From NCBI GenBank assembly GCA_900551435.1, contig URVW01000061.1, forward strand, positions 1-14,779: a stretch of 14,779 nucleotides of DNA. Direction: 5' to 3'. The notes below the pieces were generated by a model. It saw only the letters and a list, made by a program, of their open reading frames with translations, was not told where the DNA came from and did no database searches. This document shows, piece by piece, positions 1 through 7,938 of the stretch (its first letter is position 1; every line of letters begins with the position of its first letter). The stretch comes from an uncultured Faecalibacterium sp. GTDB lineage: Bacteria > Bacillota > Clostridia > Oscillospirales > Ruminococcaceae. The translations under genes and the position numbers were made by a program.

Positions 1-87
1 CGGCGAACAAAATTCTTATATTATTTTTTCTGTCTACTTGACGGAGTGCACTTCACACAATACCGAGGGGCTTCTTTGCATTCAAAA

Positions 88-1161
88 TTACAGTTCCGCC
101 AAAATTGCGTCGCCCATGCCGGTGCAGCCCACACAGGTGCAGCCGTCGCTCATGTTGTCAGCGGTGCGGATGCCCTTGTCGAGCACCTTGTTCACGGCAT
201 TCTCAATGGCGTCGGCTTCCTCGGTCAGGCCGAAGGAATAGCGCAGCATCATGGCCGCAGAGAGGATGCAGGCGGTGGGGTTCACGATGTCCTTGCCCGC
301 GATGTCGGGGGCGGAACCGTGGATCGGCTCGTACAGGCCGCGCGTGCCGTCGCCCAGCGAAGAGGACGGGATCATGCCGATGGAGCCGGTGATCATCGAA
401 GCTTCGTCCGAAAGGATGTCGCCGAACATGTTCTCGGTCACGATGACGTCAAACTGAGCCGGATTTTTGACGATCTGCATGGCGCAGTTGTCCACAAACA
501 TCTCGCTGTATTCCACATCGGGATATTCGGCCTGAAGCCGGTGCATCACAGCGCGCCACAGGCGGCTGGTGTCGAGGACGTTGGCCTTGTCCACACAGCA
601 GAGCTTCTTGCGGCGCTTGCGGGCCGTCTCAAAGCCAATGCGGCCGATGCGCTCGATCTCGTGCTCCGAATAGGGCATGGAATCGATGGCTTCTTTTTCG
701 CCGTTGGGCAGGGTGTGCGTCTCGTGATTGCCGAAGTACACGCCGCCGATCAACTCGCGCACGATGATGAAATCGATGCCCTGTGCCACGATCTCCGGCT
801 TCAGAGGGCTGGCAGGAGCCAGCTGGGGCCAGATCTTTGCGGGGCGGTTGTTGGAGTACAGGCCCATGCCCGCGCGGAGACGGAGCAGACCCTTTTCGGG
901 ACGCTGCTCTCCGGGCAGACCCTCCCACTTGGGGCCGCCGACGGCGCCCAGCAGAACGCTGTCTGCGGCAAGGCACTTGTCCAGCTCGTGCTGGGGCAGC
1001 GGGTCGCCGTATTTGTCAATGGCTTCGCCGCCCATGGCAGCGTCGGTGTAGCGGAAGGTGTGGCCGTATTTTTCCGCCACTTTATCGAGCACGCGGAGCG
1101 TCTGCTTCACGATCTCGGGGCTGGAGCAGTCGCCCCAGATGACAGCGATATTTTTTTCCAT
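88..1161 (-). CDS. leuB: 3-isopropylmalate dehydrogenase (LeuB)
   Basis: LeuB oxidises and decarboxylates 3-isopropylmalate to 2-ketoisocaproate with NAD+ in the cytoplasm, the third stage of leucine synthesis. The 357-residue length is normal for the family. Family residues are visible: R96 and R106 (in NNRPAKIWPQL), R135 and Y142 (RELIGGVYFG), K192 (VDKANVLDTSR), D224, D248 and D252 (GDILSDEAS), and the NAD-binding HGSAPDIAGK near 281-290. The start ATG follows AAGGAG with 7 bases between, and the leuD stop codon sits 12 bases upstream, so it is the last gene of the leu operon. Oddity: the N-terminal motif that is normally GDGIGPE reads GDCSSPE (residues 10-16), and the preceding Pro is Trp. 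Everything else matches LeuB rather than isocitrate or tartrate dehydrogenase. I see no clear terminator in the 87 bases after it. Confidence 0.97.
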   Translation of the reverse strand: MEKNIAVIWGDCSSPEIVKQTLRVLDKVAEKYGHTFRYTDAAMGGEAIDKYGDPLPQHELDKCLAADSVLLGAVGGPKWEGLPGEQRPEKGLLRLRAGMGLYSNNRPAKIWPQLAPASPLKPEIVAQGIDFIIVRELIGGVYFGNHETHTLPNGEKEAIDSMPYSEHEIERIGRIGFETARKRRKKLCCVDKANVLDTSRLWRAVMHRLQAEYPDVEYSEMFVDNCAMQIVKNPAQFDVIVTENMFGDILSDEASMITGSIGMIPSSSLGDGTRGLYEPIHGSAPDIAGKDIVNPTACILSAAMMLRYSFGLTEEADAIENAVNKVLDKGIRTADNMSDGCTCVGCTGMGDAILAEL

Positions 1162-1173
1162 GGGGAGTCTCCT

Positions 1174-1662
1174 TTACTTCTTGGTCAGCGATTTCATCAG
1201 GCCGCCGTCCGCGATGATCTTCTGGATGAAGGGCGGGAACGGCTCGGCCTGAAAGGTCTTGCCGGTGGTCTTGTCGGTGATGACGCCGGTGTCGAAATCG
1301 ACGTTCACTTCATCGCCCGCAGCGATGGCGTCCGCAGCCTCCGGGCACTCCATGATGGGCAGACCGATGTTGATGCTGTTGCGGTAGAAGATGCGCGCAA
1401 AGCTCTTGGCGATGACCACCGAGATGCCCGCCGTCTTGATGGCCAGAGGGGCGTGCTCGCGAGAGGAACCGCAGCCGAAGTTCCAGCCGCCGACCATGAT
1501 ATCGCCGTCGTGGACCTTGTTTACGAAGTCTTTGTCGATGTCCTCCATGCAGTGGGCGGCCAGCTCCTTGGCGTTGGGGGTGTTCAGGTAGCGGGCCGGA
1601 ATGATGACGTCGGTATCCACGTTATCCGGATATTTGAAAACAGAACCATTTGCGTTGTTCAT
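1174..1662 (-). CDS. leuD: 3-isopropylmalate dehydratase small subunit (LeuD)
   Basis: This is the swivel-domain subunit that pairs with LeuC to isomerise 2-isopropylmalate to 3-isopropylmalate. At 162 residues it is the short LeuD form also seen in archaea and clostridia, rather than the roughly 200-residue enterobacterial form. Signature segments are DNVDTDVIIPARYL near residues 13-26 and the substrate-contact stretch GGWNFGCGSSREHAP near 58-72. The start ATG is preceded by GAGGAG. It lies 18 bases downstream of the leuC stop and 12 bases upstream of leuB, with each ribosome site in or next to the previous stop, which indicates one transcript and coupled translation. Nothing is truncated. 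Homoaconitase small subunit is a related family, but the leuA-C-D-B context settles the assignment. Confidence 0.96.
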   Translation of the reverse strand: MNNANGSVFKYPDNVDTDVIIPARYLNTPNAKELAAHCMEDIDKDFVNKVHDGDIMVGGWNFGCGSSREHAPLAIKTAGISVVIAKSFARIFYRNSINIGLPIMECPEAADAIAAGDEVNVDFDTGVITDKTTGKTFQAEPFPPFIQKIIADGGLMKSLTKK

Positions 1663-1680
1663 GGAAGCTTCTCCTCTCTG

Positions 1681-2940
1681 TTAGACCGTGCGCGGGTCGG
1701 TGATGTAGCCGGTCAGGGCGCTGGCAGCGGCAGTAGCCGGGGAAGCCAGATAGACTTCGCTCTTCACATGGCCCATGCGGCCCACGAAGTTGCGGTTGGT
1801 GGTGGAGACGCAGCGCTCGCCCTCGGCCAGAATGCCCATGTAGCCGCCAAGGCAGGGGCCGCAGGTGGGGGTGGAGACGATGCAGCCCGCATCGATGAAG
1901 GCGGTGGTCCAGCCGCGCAGGATGCATTCTTTGTAGACGGCCATGGTGGCGGGAATGATGATGCCGCGCACGCCCTTGGCGATGTGCTTGCCCTTCAGGA
2001 TGTTGTAAGCGGCTTCCATGTCCTCAAGACGGCCGTTGGTGCAGCTGCCGATGACGACCTGATCGATCTTGATCTCCTTGCCCTCGCTGGCGGGGTGGGT
2101 GTTTTCGGGCAGATGCGGATAGCTGACGGTCGGCTCCAGCTGGTCGAGGTCGATCTCGATGGTCTGCTCATACTCGGCATCCGGGTCGGCCTCGTAAAAG
2201 ACCGGTTCGCGCTGGCTGCGGCCCTTCAAGTAAGCCTTGGTGGTCTCGTCCACGGGGAAGATGCCGTTCTTTGCACCGGCTTCGATGGCCATGTTGCAGA
2301 TGCACAGACGGTCATCCATGGTCAGGGAAGCAACACCCGGGCCGGTGAACTCCATCGACTTGTACAGTGCGCCGTCCACGCCGATCTGGCCGATGATGTG
2401 CAGGATGAGGTCTTTGCCGGAGACGCGGGGGCCGAATTTTCCCTTGAGCACGAATTTGATGGCGGCAGGGACCTTGAACCATGCCATGCCGGTGGCCATG
2501 CCGGCGGCCATGTCGGTGGAGCCGACACCGGTGGAGAATGCGCCCAGTGCGCCGTAGGTGCAGGTGTGGCTGTCTGCGCCGATCACGCAGTCACCGGCGG
2601 TCACGATGCCCTTTTCGGGCAGAAGGGCGTGTTCAATGCCCATCTGGCCCACATCGTAGAAGTTGAGGATGTCGTATTTGTTGGCAAACTCGCGGCACTG
2701 TTTGGACTGCGTAGCGCTTTTGATGTCCTTGTTGGGAACGAAGTGGTCCAGTACGATGGCGATGTGCTCTTTGTCGAACACGCCGTCGAATCCGGCCTTT
2801 TCAAACTCGTTGATGGCAACGGGCGTGGTGATGTCGTTGCCCAGAACGATGTCCAGCTTGGCGTTGATGAGCTGTCCTGCCTTGACCTCGGCAAGCCCAG
2901 CGTGAGCGGCTAAAATTTTCTGCGTCAGGGTCATTCCCAT
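1681..2940 (-). CDS. leuC: 3-isopropylmalate dehydratase large subunit (LeuC)
   Basis: This is the aconitase-family large subunit of isopropylmalate isomerase. It carries the 4Fe-4S cluster and works with LeuD. The 419-residue length fits the clostridial/archaeal LeuC type, shorter than the roughly 465-residue E. coli form. The three cluster cysteines are visible: C300 in IGSCTNGR, and C360 and C363 in TCGPCLGG. The start ATG follows AAGGAG with good spacing, and a second in-frame ATG lies two codons in, so the start could be two residues later. The gene is 35 bases downstream of leuA. That gap holds an AT-rich run that faintly resembles a -10 box, but no matching -35, so I infer read-through from leuA. 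An LeuA/LeuB context excludes homoaconitase. Confidence 0.96.
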   Translation of the reverse strand: MGMTLTQKILAAHAGLAEVKAGQLINAKLDIVLGNDITTPVAINEFEKAGFDGVFDKEHIAIVLDHFVPNKDIKSATQSKQCREFANKYDILNFYDVGQMGIEHALLPEKGIVTAGDCVIGADSHTCTYGALGAFSTGVGSTDMAAGMATGMAWFKVPAAIKFVLKGKFGPRVSGKDLILHIIGQIGVDGALYKSMEFTGPGVASLTMDDRLCICNMAIEAGAKNGIFPVDETTKAYLKGRSQREPVFYEADPDAEYEQTIEIDLDQLEPTVSYPHLPENTHPASEGKEIKIDQVVIGSCTNGRLEDMEAAYNILKGKHIAKGVRGIIIPATMAVYKECILRGWTTAFIDAGCIVSTPTCGPCLGGYMGILAEGERCVSTTNRNFVGRMGHVKSEVYLASPATAAASALTGYITDPRTV

Positions 2941-2975
2941 GATACTCTCTCCTTATATATAATGTAAGAACCCTC

Positions 2976-4628
2976 TTATTTGCTGTTGATGGCACTGACC
3001 AGCGCCTTGATGCCGGCCACGATGATGTCGGTGTCCGTGCCAGCGCCCCAAGTCATGCTGCCGTCGCCCCATGCCAGACCGACATAGGAAGCAGCGCGGG
3101 AGGTGGAGCCTTCATCCAAGCTGTGCTCCGAGTAGGCTTCCAGATGGAAGTCCATGCCGGTCGCGCTCTGGATGGCGTTGGCCACGGCATCCAGACGGCC
3201 GTTGCCCACCGAGGTGACCACTTTGCGCTGACCGCTCAGGTCCAGCGTGACGGTGGCGGTGATGCCGTTGACCTGTGCGAAGTGGGCTTCGACGACGGAC
3301 AGCGGCGTTTTCTTGTTGAGGAAGTTCTCCTCGAAGATGCGGAGCACCTCGCTTGCACTCAGTTCCTTGTGGTTGTGGTCGGAGACATTCTTGACCTTGT
3401 AGCCCAGATCCTCGCGCATCTTCGGGGGCAGGTTGTAGCCGTAGTTCTGCTCGAGCACGAAGCCGATGCCGCCCTTGCCGCTCTGGCTGTTGATGCGGAT
3501 GACGTCGGCATCATAGGTGCGGCCGATGTCGTGCGGGTCGATGGGGATGTAGGGGCAGGTCCAGCGGTGCTCGCCGTGCTCCTTGCGGTAGGCCATGCCC
3601 TTGGCGATGGCGTCCTGATGGCTGCCCGAGAAGGCTGCAAACACCAGCTGGCCCGCATAGGGAGTGCGCTCGTAAATGTGCATCCGGGTCACGCGCTCAT
3701 AAGTGGCGCAGATCTCCGGCATGTTGGAGAAGTCCAGCTTCGGGTCTACACCGTGGCTGTACATGTTCATCGCCAGCGTCACGGCGTCCACATTGCCGGT
3801 GCGCTCGCCGTTGCCGAACAGGCAGCACTCCACGCGCTGTGCACCGGCCAGAACGGCCATCTCTGCACAGGCGACGCCTGTGCCGCGGTCGTTGTGGGGA
3901 TGGGTGGAGATGATCACGTTGTCGCGGTATTTCAGATGCTTGTCGCAGTACTCGATCTGGTTGGCGTAGACATGCGGCATGCTCATCTCAACGGTGACCG
4001 GCAGGTTGATGATCATGGGACGGTCGGGCGTGGGCTGCATGATGTCCAGAACGGCGTTGCAGACCTCGACGGCGTAATCGACTTCCGTGCCGGTGAAGCT
4101 TTCGGGGCTGTACTCGAAGAGGAAGTTGCCCTCGTATTCCTGACTGAGCTGCTTGACCAGCTTTGCGCCGTCGGTGGCGATCTTCTTGATCTCTTCCTTG
4201 CTCTTGTGGAACACCTGCTCGCGCTGGGCCACCGAGGTGGAATTATAGAAATGGATGACCGCGCGGGGTGCGCCCTTGACGGCCTCGAAGGTGCGGCGGA
4301 TGATGTGGTCACGGCACTGGGTCAGCACCTGAACGGTGACGTCCTCGGGAATCATGTCCTTCTCGATCAGGGTACGCAGGAACTCGTACTCCGTCTCGCT
4401 GGCGGCCGGGAAGCCGACCTCGATCTCTTTGAAGCCGATCTTGACGAGCATCTGGAAGAACTCCAGCTTCTCTTCCAGACTCATGGGAACGATCAGTGCC
4501 TGATTGCCGTCGCGCAGGTCCACGCTGCACCACGCCGGAGCGGTCTCAATGTGGTCCTTCTTGACCCAGCTGTCGTATCCGGCAGGAACGGGGTAATATC
4601 CCGGTGCGTACTTGGTAGCGTCCATCAT
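2976..4628 (-). CDS. leuA: 2-isopropylmalate synthase, LeuA2 type
   Basis: LeuA condenses acetyl-CoA with 2-ketoisovalerate, the committed and normally leucine-inhibited step of the pathway. The 550-residue length and sequence fit the long LeuA2 (mycobacterial/yeast-like) branch. Visible motifs are the catalytic VDLRDGNQAL (R39, D40), the metal-binding STHPHNDRG (H243, H245) and FGNGERTGNVD at 271-281; residues from about 430 to the end form the C-terminal regulatory domain. I place the start at 4628 (first of two ATGs) because AGGAGG lies 8 bases upstream. A longer frame reaching 4700 would start inside the leader, just past the attenuator, and has no ribosome site. It is the first gene of the leu operon and sits behind a T-box leader and a consensus promoter, so transcription should respond to uncharged tRNA-Leu as well as feedback inhibition of the enzyme. 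Confidence 0.96.
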   Translation of the reverse strand: MMDATKYAPGYYPVPAGYDSWVKKDHIETAPAWCSVDLRDGNQALIVPMSLEEKLEFFQMLVKIGFKEIEVGFPAASETEYEFLRTLIEKDMIPEDVTVQVLTQCRDHIIRRTFEAVKGAPRAVIHFYNSTSVAQREQVFHKSKEEIKKIATDGAKLVKQLSQEYEGNFLFEYSPESFTGTEVDYAVEVCNAVLDIMQPTPDRPMIINLPVTVEMSMPHVYANQIEYCDKHLKYRDNVIISTHPHNDRGTGVACAEMAVLAGAQRVECCLFGNGERTGNVDAVTLAMNMYSHGVDPKLDFSNMPEICATYERVTRMHIYERTPYAGQLVFAAFSGSHQDAIAKGMAYRKEHGEHRWTCPYIPIDPHDIGRTYDADVIRINSQSGKGGIGFVLEQNYGYNLPPKMREDLGYKVKNVSDHNHKELSASEVLRIFEENFLNKKTPLSVVEAHFAQVNGITATVTLDLSGQRKVVTSVGNGRLDAVANAIQSATGMDFHLEAYSEHSLDEGSTSRAASYVGLAWGDGSMTWGAGTDTDIIVAGIKALVSAINSK

Positions 4629-4723
4629 CTTTTTGTCCTCCTGAAATCTTACACTTTTCCCTCTTCTATATAATGAAGAGGGGCGTTTTCCTGCTTCCAA
4701 GGAAACGCGCTGAAATTTACGTT

Positions 4724-4778
4724 GAAACGAAAAGGCTCCCGTCTCTCAAAGGACGAAACCCCTGAGAGACGAGAGCCT
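4724..4778 (-). terminator. T-box attenuator terminator upstream of leuA
   Basis: Read on the minus strand, a long near-perfect stem is followed by TTTTCGTTT. The 5' arm runs from about 4778 to 4763 and the 3' arm from about 4748 to 4733. The 5' arm contains CTCTCGT (4775-4769), which can instead pair exactly with ACGAGAG (4816-4810) next to the T-box core. The terminator and antiterminator are therefore mutually exclusive, as expected in a T-box leader. Confidence 0.9.
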
Positions 4779-5039
4779 GTAAAATCCATACAGAGCACCC
4801 GTGGTACCACTCTCGTTGCTGCACCTTTGTAGATACAGCCACTCACACGATCGGCTTTTGGCGGCGAATCGCTGCCCGGGTAACGGTGGGCATCCGTCAA
4901 AGCCTACTGTGATTTCAGCTTTGCCGCTCAGGGGCCAGTAGCCGAAGTCCTCTGCGCCGCCTTACACCACCCGGCGGCTCTCTATGCCAGAAAAACGTTC
5001 GATTTTTCCCCGTCAACGCATTTGCGCTTGATTCAAAGT
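4769..5039 (-). promoter_or_regulatory. T-box riboswitch leader of the leu operon
   Basis: The core GTGGTACCAC (4810-4801) is the conserved T-box, flanked by antiterminator arms ACGAGAG (4816-4810) and CTCTCGT (4775-4769). Its UGGU (4809-4806) would pair with a tRNA 3' end ACCA, which fits the A discriminator of tRNA-Leu. Upstream, Stem I features are recognisable, including AGAGAG followed by GGTGTAAG near 4983-4960. A likely specifier codon is CTG (Leu) at 4938-4936, followed by a purine and CCCCTGAGC. Uncharged tRNA-Leu would stabilise the antiterminator and allow leuACDB expression. The T-box itself is certain; the specifier position is assigned by eye from the usual sequence after the specifier loop and is less sure. 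Confidence 0.92.
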
Positions 5040-5045
5040 GAATTT

Positions 5046-5074
5046 ATTGTAACAAAACCGCTGGTCCCTGTCAA
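5046..5074 (-). promoter_or_regulatory. leu operon promoter (TTGACA-17-TACAAT)
   Basis: On the minus strand, -35 TTGACA (5074-5069) and -10 TACAAT (5051-5046) are separated by exactly 17 bases. This is a near-perfect housekeeping sigma promoter. The predicted start is near 5039, giving a leader of about 410 bases before leuA, the right size for a T-box leader plus terminator. Confidence 0.88.
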
Positions 5075-5250
5075 GAAGTTTGGTTCAGATGCAAAATGAA
5101 ATGATTTCACGCGAGAATGAGCTGAATGTTGCAAAATTATATAGAAAAAGCACCCGGCGGTTTTTATTAAGGTCGGTCAGGTGTCAAGACGCGGAGACAT
5201 CCGCCTTTGTTAATAAACTGCGAAGTTTTTGCAAAAAGGCCCTTGAAAAA

Positions 5251-5279
5251 CTGGAACTGAAATTTGGTTGTGGTATCAT
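5251..5279 (+). promoter_or_regulatory. Candidate ftsH promoter with extended -10
   Basis: TGGTATCAT at 5271-5279 is an extended -10 (TGn plus TATCAT). A weak -35, CTGGAA (5251-5256), lies 17 bases upstream of the hexamer. A start near 5286 would give a short untranslated region of about 30 bases before ftsH. The -35 match is poor, so this remains a candidate. Confidence 0.5.
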
Positions 5280-5316
5280 AAGACCAGAAACTTTGAACAA
5301 AGGAGGAACCAAACCC

Positions 5317-7137
5317 ATGAAAGAAGTCAAAACGCCCCGGAAACCGCTGGCAATCTACTACGCCATCGTGCTTCTGGTGCTGCTGATCCTCAACTTTGTG
5401 CTCGTGCCGTGGATGACGGAACGACAGGTCAAAGAGGTCGATTACGGCACATTTATGAGCATGACCGAGGAGAAGAATATCGGCCGGGTCGATATCGAAT
5501 CCAACCAGATCATCTTCACCGATAAAGAGGATACGCAGGTCTACAAGACCGGCCTGATGAACGACCCGAACCTGACCGAGCGTCTGTACGACGCCGGAGC
5601 CACCTTCTCGAGCGAGATCGTGGAACAGGGCTCGCCCGTCCTCAGCTTTCTGATCTGGTTCGTGCTGCCTATCATCCTCTTCACCGCGCTGGGCAACTAT
5701 ATGAACAAAAAGCTCATGGATAAAATGGGCGGCGCGAACTCGATGATGTTCGGCGGAATGGGAAAATCCAACGCCAAGGTCTACGTTCAGTCCACCGAGG
5801 GCATCCATTTCGCGGATGTGGCCGGCGAGGACGAGGCCAAGGAAAATCTGCAGGAGATCGTCAACTATCTGCACGACCCCAGCAAATACAAGGACATCGG
5901 CGCACAGATGCCCAAGGGCATCCTGCTCGTCGGCCCTCCGGGCACGGGCAAGACCATGCTGGCAAAGGCCGTTGCGGGCGAATCCAATGTGCCGTTCTTC
6001 TCGATGTCGGGTTCCGAATTTGTGGAGATGTTCGTGGGCATGGGCGCATCCAAGGTGCGTGATCTGTTCAAACAGGCCAAGGAAAAAGCCCCCTGCATCG
6101 TCTTTATCGATGAGATCGACGCCATCGGCCAGAAGCGCAACAGCGGCCAGTACGGCGGAAACGATGAGCGTGAGCAGACCCTGAACCAGCTGCTGACCGA
6201 GATGGACGGCTTCGAGGGCAACAACGGCGTCATCATTCTGGCGGCGACCAACCGTCCGGAGTCTCTGGACCCGGCACTGACCCGTCCGGGCCGCTTTGAC
6301 CGCCGTGTTCCGGTGGAACTGCCTGACCTGAAGGGCCGCGAAGAAATTTTGAAGGTCCATGCCAAGAAGGTCGCACTGGCCCCGGGCATCGATTTCAACA
6401 CTGTGGCGCGGATGGCTTCCGGTGCATCCGGTGCAGAGCTGGCGAACATCGTCAACGAAGCCGCCCTGCGGGCCGTTCGTGCGGGCCGCAAGAGCGTGAC
6501 ACAGGCAGACCTCGAAGAGAGCATCGAAGTGGTCATCGCGGGCTACCAGAAGAAGAACTCCATCCTGACCGACAAGGAAAAGTGCATCGTGGCCTACCAC
6601 GAGATCGGCCATGCGCTGGTCGCGGCCAAGCAGACCCACTCGGCTCCGGTGCAGAAAATCACGATCATTCCCCGCACATCCGGTGCGCTGGGCTATACCA
6701 TGCAGGTGGAAGAGGGCAACCACTACCTGATGGATAAGACCGAGCTGGAAAACAAGATCGCGACCCTGACCGGCGGCCGTGCCGCAGAGGAAGTCGTATT
6801 CCACTCGGTGACCACGGGCGCGTCCAACGACATCGAACAGGCCACCAAGCTGGCCCGCGCGATGCTGACCCGCTATGGCATGAGCGACGAATTTGATATG
6901 GTCGCACTGGAAACGGTCAACAACCAGTACCTCGGCGGCGACACCTCGCTGGCATGTTCGGCCCAGACCCAGCGCGAGATCGATCAGAAGATCGTGGAGC
7001 TTGTGAAGAAACAGCACGAAAAGGCGATCCAAATTCTGACCGAGAACCGCGACAAGCTGGATGAACTGGCAAAGTATCTCTACGAAAAAGAGACGATCAC
7101 CGGCGACGAATTTATGGCGATCTTGGAAAAAGAATAA
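5317..7137 (+). CDS. ftsH: ATP-dependent zinc metalloprotease FtsH
   Basis: FtsH is a membrane-anchored hexameric AAA+ protease that degrades misfolded membrane proteins and short-lived regulators. The start at 5317 follows AAAGGAGG. The frame is open upstream to 5080, but that stretch has no ribosome site and does not resemble FtsH. Of 606 residues: membrane segment 1 near 12-32, an external domain, membrane segment 2 near 107-127, Walker A GPPGTGKT at 206-213, Walker B with DEID from 265, and a second-region-of-homology segment near 310-330 with arginine fingers R326 and R329. The protease domain has HEIGH at 428-432 and the third zinc ligand D505 in GASNDIEQAT. The usual HEAGH is HEIGH here; both histidines and the glutamate are kept, so it should be active. 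The C-terminal tail is short compared with E. coli FtsH. It is divergent from leuA, and no terminator is evident before the next gene. Confidence 0.97.
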   Translation: MKEVKTPRKPLAIYYAIVLLVLLILNFVLVPWMTERQVKEVDYGTFMSMTEEKNIGRVDIESNQIIFTDKEDTQVYKTGLMNDPNLTERLYDAGATFSSEIVEQGSPVLSFLIWFVLPIILFTALGNYMNKKLMDKMGGANSMMFGGMGKSNAKVYVQSTEGIHFADVAGEDEAKENLQEIVNYLHDPSKYKDIGAQMPKGILLVGPPGTGKTMLAKAVAGESNVPFFSMSGSEFVEMFVGMGASKVRDLFKQAKEKAPCIVFIDEIDAIGQKRNSGQYGGNDEREQTLNQLLTEMDGFEGNNGVIILAATNRPESLDPALTRPGRFDRRVPVELPDLKGREEILKVHAKKVALAPGIDFNTVARMASGASGAELANIVNEAALRAVRAGRKSVTQADLEESIEVVIAGYQKKNSILTDKEKCIVAYHEIGHALVAAKQTHSAPVQKITIIPRTSGALGYTMQVEEGNHYLMDKTELENKIATLTGGRAAEEVVFHSVTTGASNDIEQATKLARAMLTRYGMSDEFDMVALETVNNQYLGGDTSLACSAQTQREIDQKIVELVKKQHEKAIQILTENRDKLDELAKYLYEKETITGDEFMAILEKE

Positions 7138-7202
7138 CCTCCGCAAAAAATTTCCAACAAAAGTGCAATAACCTCCGGGGCTGGTTCGTATTCAAGATAG
7201 AA

Positions 7203-7219
7203 CGGGCAGAGAAAGCCCG
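7203..7219 (+). repeat. Small hairpin in the 5' leader of the secreted-protein gene
   Basis: CGGGC (7203-7207) and GCCCG (7215-7219) form a 5-bp stem just upstream of the ribosome site of the gene at 7243. No T-run follows, so it is not a terminator for ftsH. It may be an mRNA 5' stabilising hairpin or chance. Confidence 0.3.
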
Positions 7220-7242
7220 AGAATACAGGAGGAAAGAATCCT

Positions 7243-7869
7243 ATGAAGATTTTGAATACCAAGCTGGCTCGTCAGGCCATTGCCGCCGCTCTTGTTCTGT
7301 CCGCTGTCGCTGCCATGAGTGTGGGCGCATTCGCCGCCGAGGGCGACGACACCACCGCTCTGACCGACGATGTGACCATCGCCGGTTACCTGCCCCCGCA
7401 GGACGAGAGCGTGATGGTCCAAGGCGACATCGCCCTGCACAGCGGCGACGTTGCTGTGACGGACGGGACCTACGGCGGCTATGCCCCTCCGGTGGACAAC
7501 CCCATTCAGGGCAACGTCATGATGATCTCGGACACGCTGGTGGAAAAGTCTGAGGCGCGCTACACGGTCAAGGGCTTTCTGGGCAAGCAGGTGCTCTACA
7601 CCGCCCGTCAGGACGGCCGCGTTCTGACGCTGTCGGTCCCCGAGGATGTGGCGACCTTTCGCACGACCATTCTCGACATGCAGACCCTGCTGAATCAGGG
7701 TGTGAGCACCGTGGTCCTGACTACCAACAAGACCTCCACCACTCTGAACCTGACCCTGCTGTGCGAGGGCCAGAAGGCAAGCACCAAGGTCACCCTGCGC
7801 CATCTCGGTGACACCGCGACCCTGAACGTTGGTCTGCGCTGCCGCCGCGACCTGATCGTTGGCCGTTAA
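7243..7869 (+). CDS. Secreted protein of unknown function
   Basis: I do not recognise the family of this 208-residue protein. It has a clear Sec signal peptide: a basic n-region (K2, K7, R10), a hydrophobic stretch at about 11-28, and a likely signal peptidase I site after A31 (AFA|AE). There is no lipobox cysteine, no LPXTG motif and no later membrane segment, so it is probably released or loosely wall-associated. The mature part begins acidic and Thr/Asp-rich. A Gly/Pro-rich linker follows to about residue 90, then a stretch with alternating hydrophobic and Thr residues suggesting beta strands, and a basic C-terminus ending near CRRDLIVGR. Two cysteines occur late, in LLCEGQ and LRCRRD, and could form a disulfide. 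A strong AGGAGG site supports the start. It lies 105 bases after ftsH on the same strand with no convincing promoter seen, so co-transcription with ftsH is possible. Confidence 0.8.
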   Translation: MKILNTKLARQAIAAALVLSAVAAMSVGAFAAEGDDTTALTDDVTIAGYLPPQDESVMVQGDIALHSGDVAVTDGTYGGYAPPVDNPIQGNVMMISDTLVEKSEARYTVKGFLGKQVLYTARQDGRVLTLSVPEDVATFRTTILDMQTLLNQGVSTVVLTTNKTSTTLNLTLLCEGQKASTKVTLRHLGDTATLNVGLRCRRDLIVGR

Positions 7870-7910
7870 CAGCATTCCCCTTCTCTGACAAATTGCTTCA
7901 GATCCCGTTT

Positions 7911-7938
7911 TGCCCCGCTGAAAAGCGGGGCATTTTTT
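7911..7938 (+). terminator. Intrinsic terminator after the secreted-protein gene
   Basis: A perfect 9-bp stem, TGCCCCGCT (7911-7919) and AGCGGGGCA (7924-7932), has a GAAA tetraloop and is followed directly by six T residues. This is a textbook rho-independent terminator 41 bases past the stop codon. Confidence 0.95.

Noticed and set aside
31..60. Possible promoter or terminator downstream of leuB
   Set aside because: A short AGTGCACT palindrome and AT-rich tract are present, but there is no convincing stem with a T-run and no -35/-10 pair.
2944..2975. Internal promoter between leuA and leuC
   Set aside because: A TATATATAATG-like run resembles a -10, but no -35 is found at proper distance and gene spacing fits read-through.
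46..4673. Very long open frames on the plus strand opposite the leu genes (46-2913 and 3123-4673)
   Set aside because: They mirror the codon pattern of the real genes on the other strand, lack ribosome sites, and encode His/Asp/Gly/Val-rich sequence with no recognisable domain.
4629..4700. N-terminal extension of LeuA by 24 codons
   Set aside because: It would start just after the attenuator without a ribosome site, while AGGAGG precedes the ATG at 4628.
5080..5316. N-terminal extension of FtsH by 79 codons
   Set aside because: No ribosome site at 5080, no similarity to FtsH, and a candidate promoter plus AAAGGAGG lie inside it directly before the ATG at 5317.
5167..7146. Long minus-strand frame opposite ftsH
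   Set aside because: Low-complexity His/Gln/Leu-rich product with no ribosome site, a by-product of GC-rich codon usage in ftsH.
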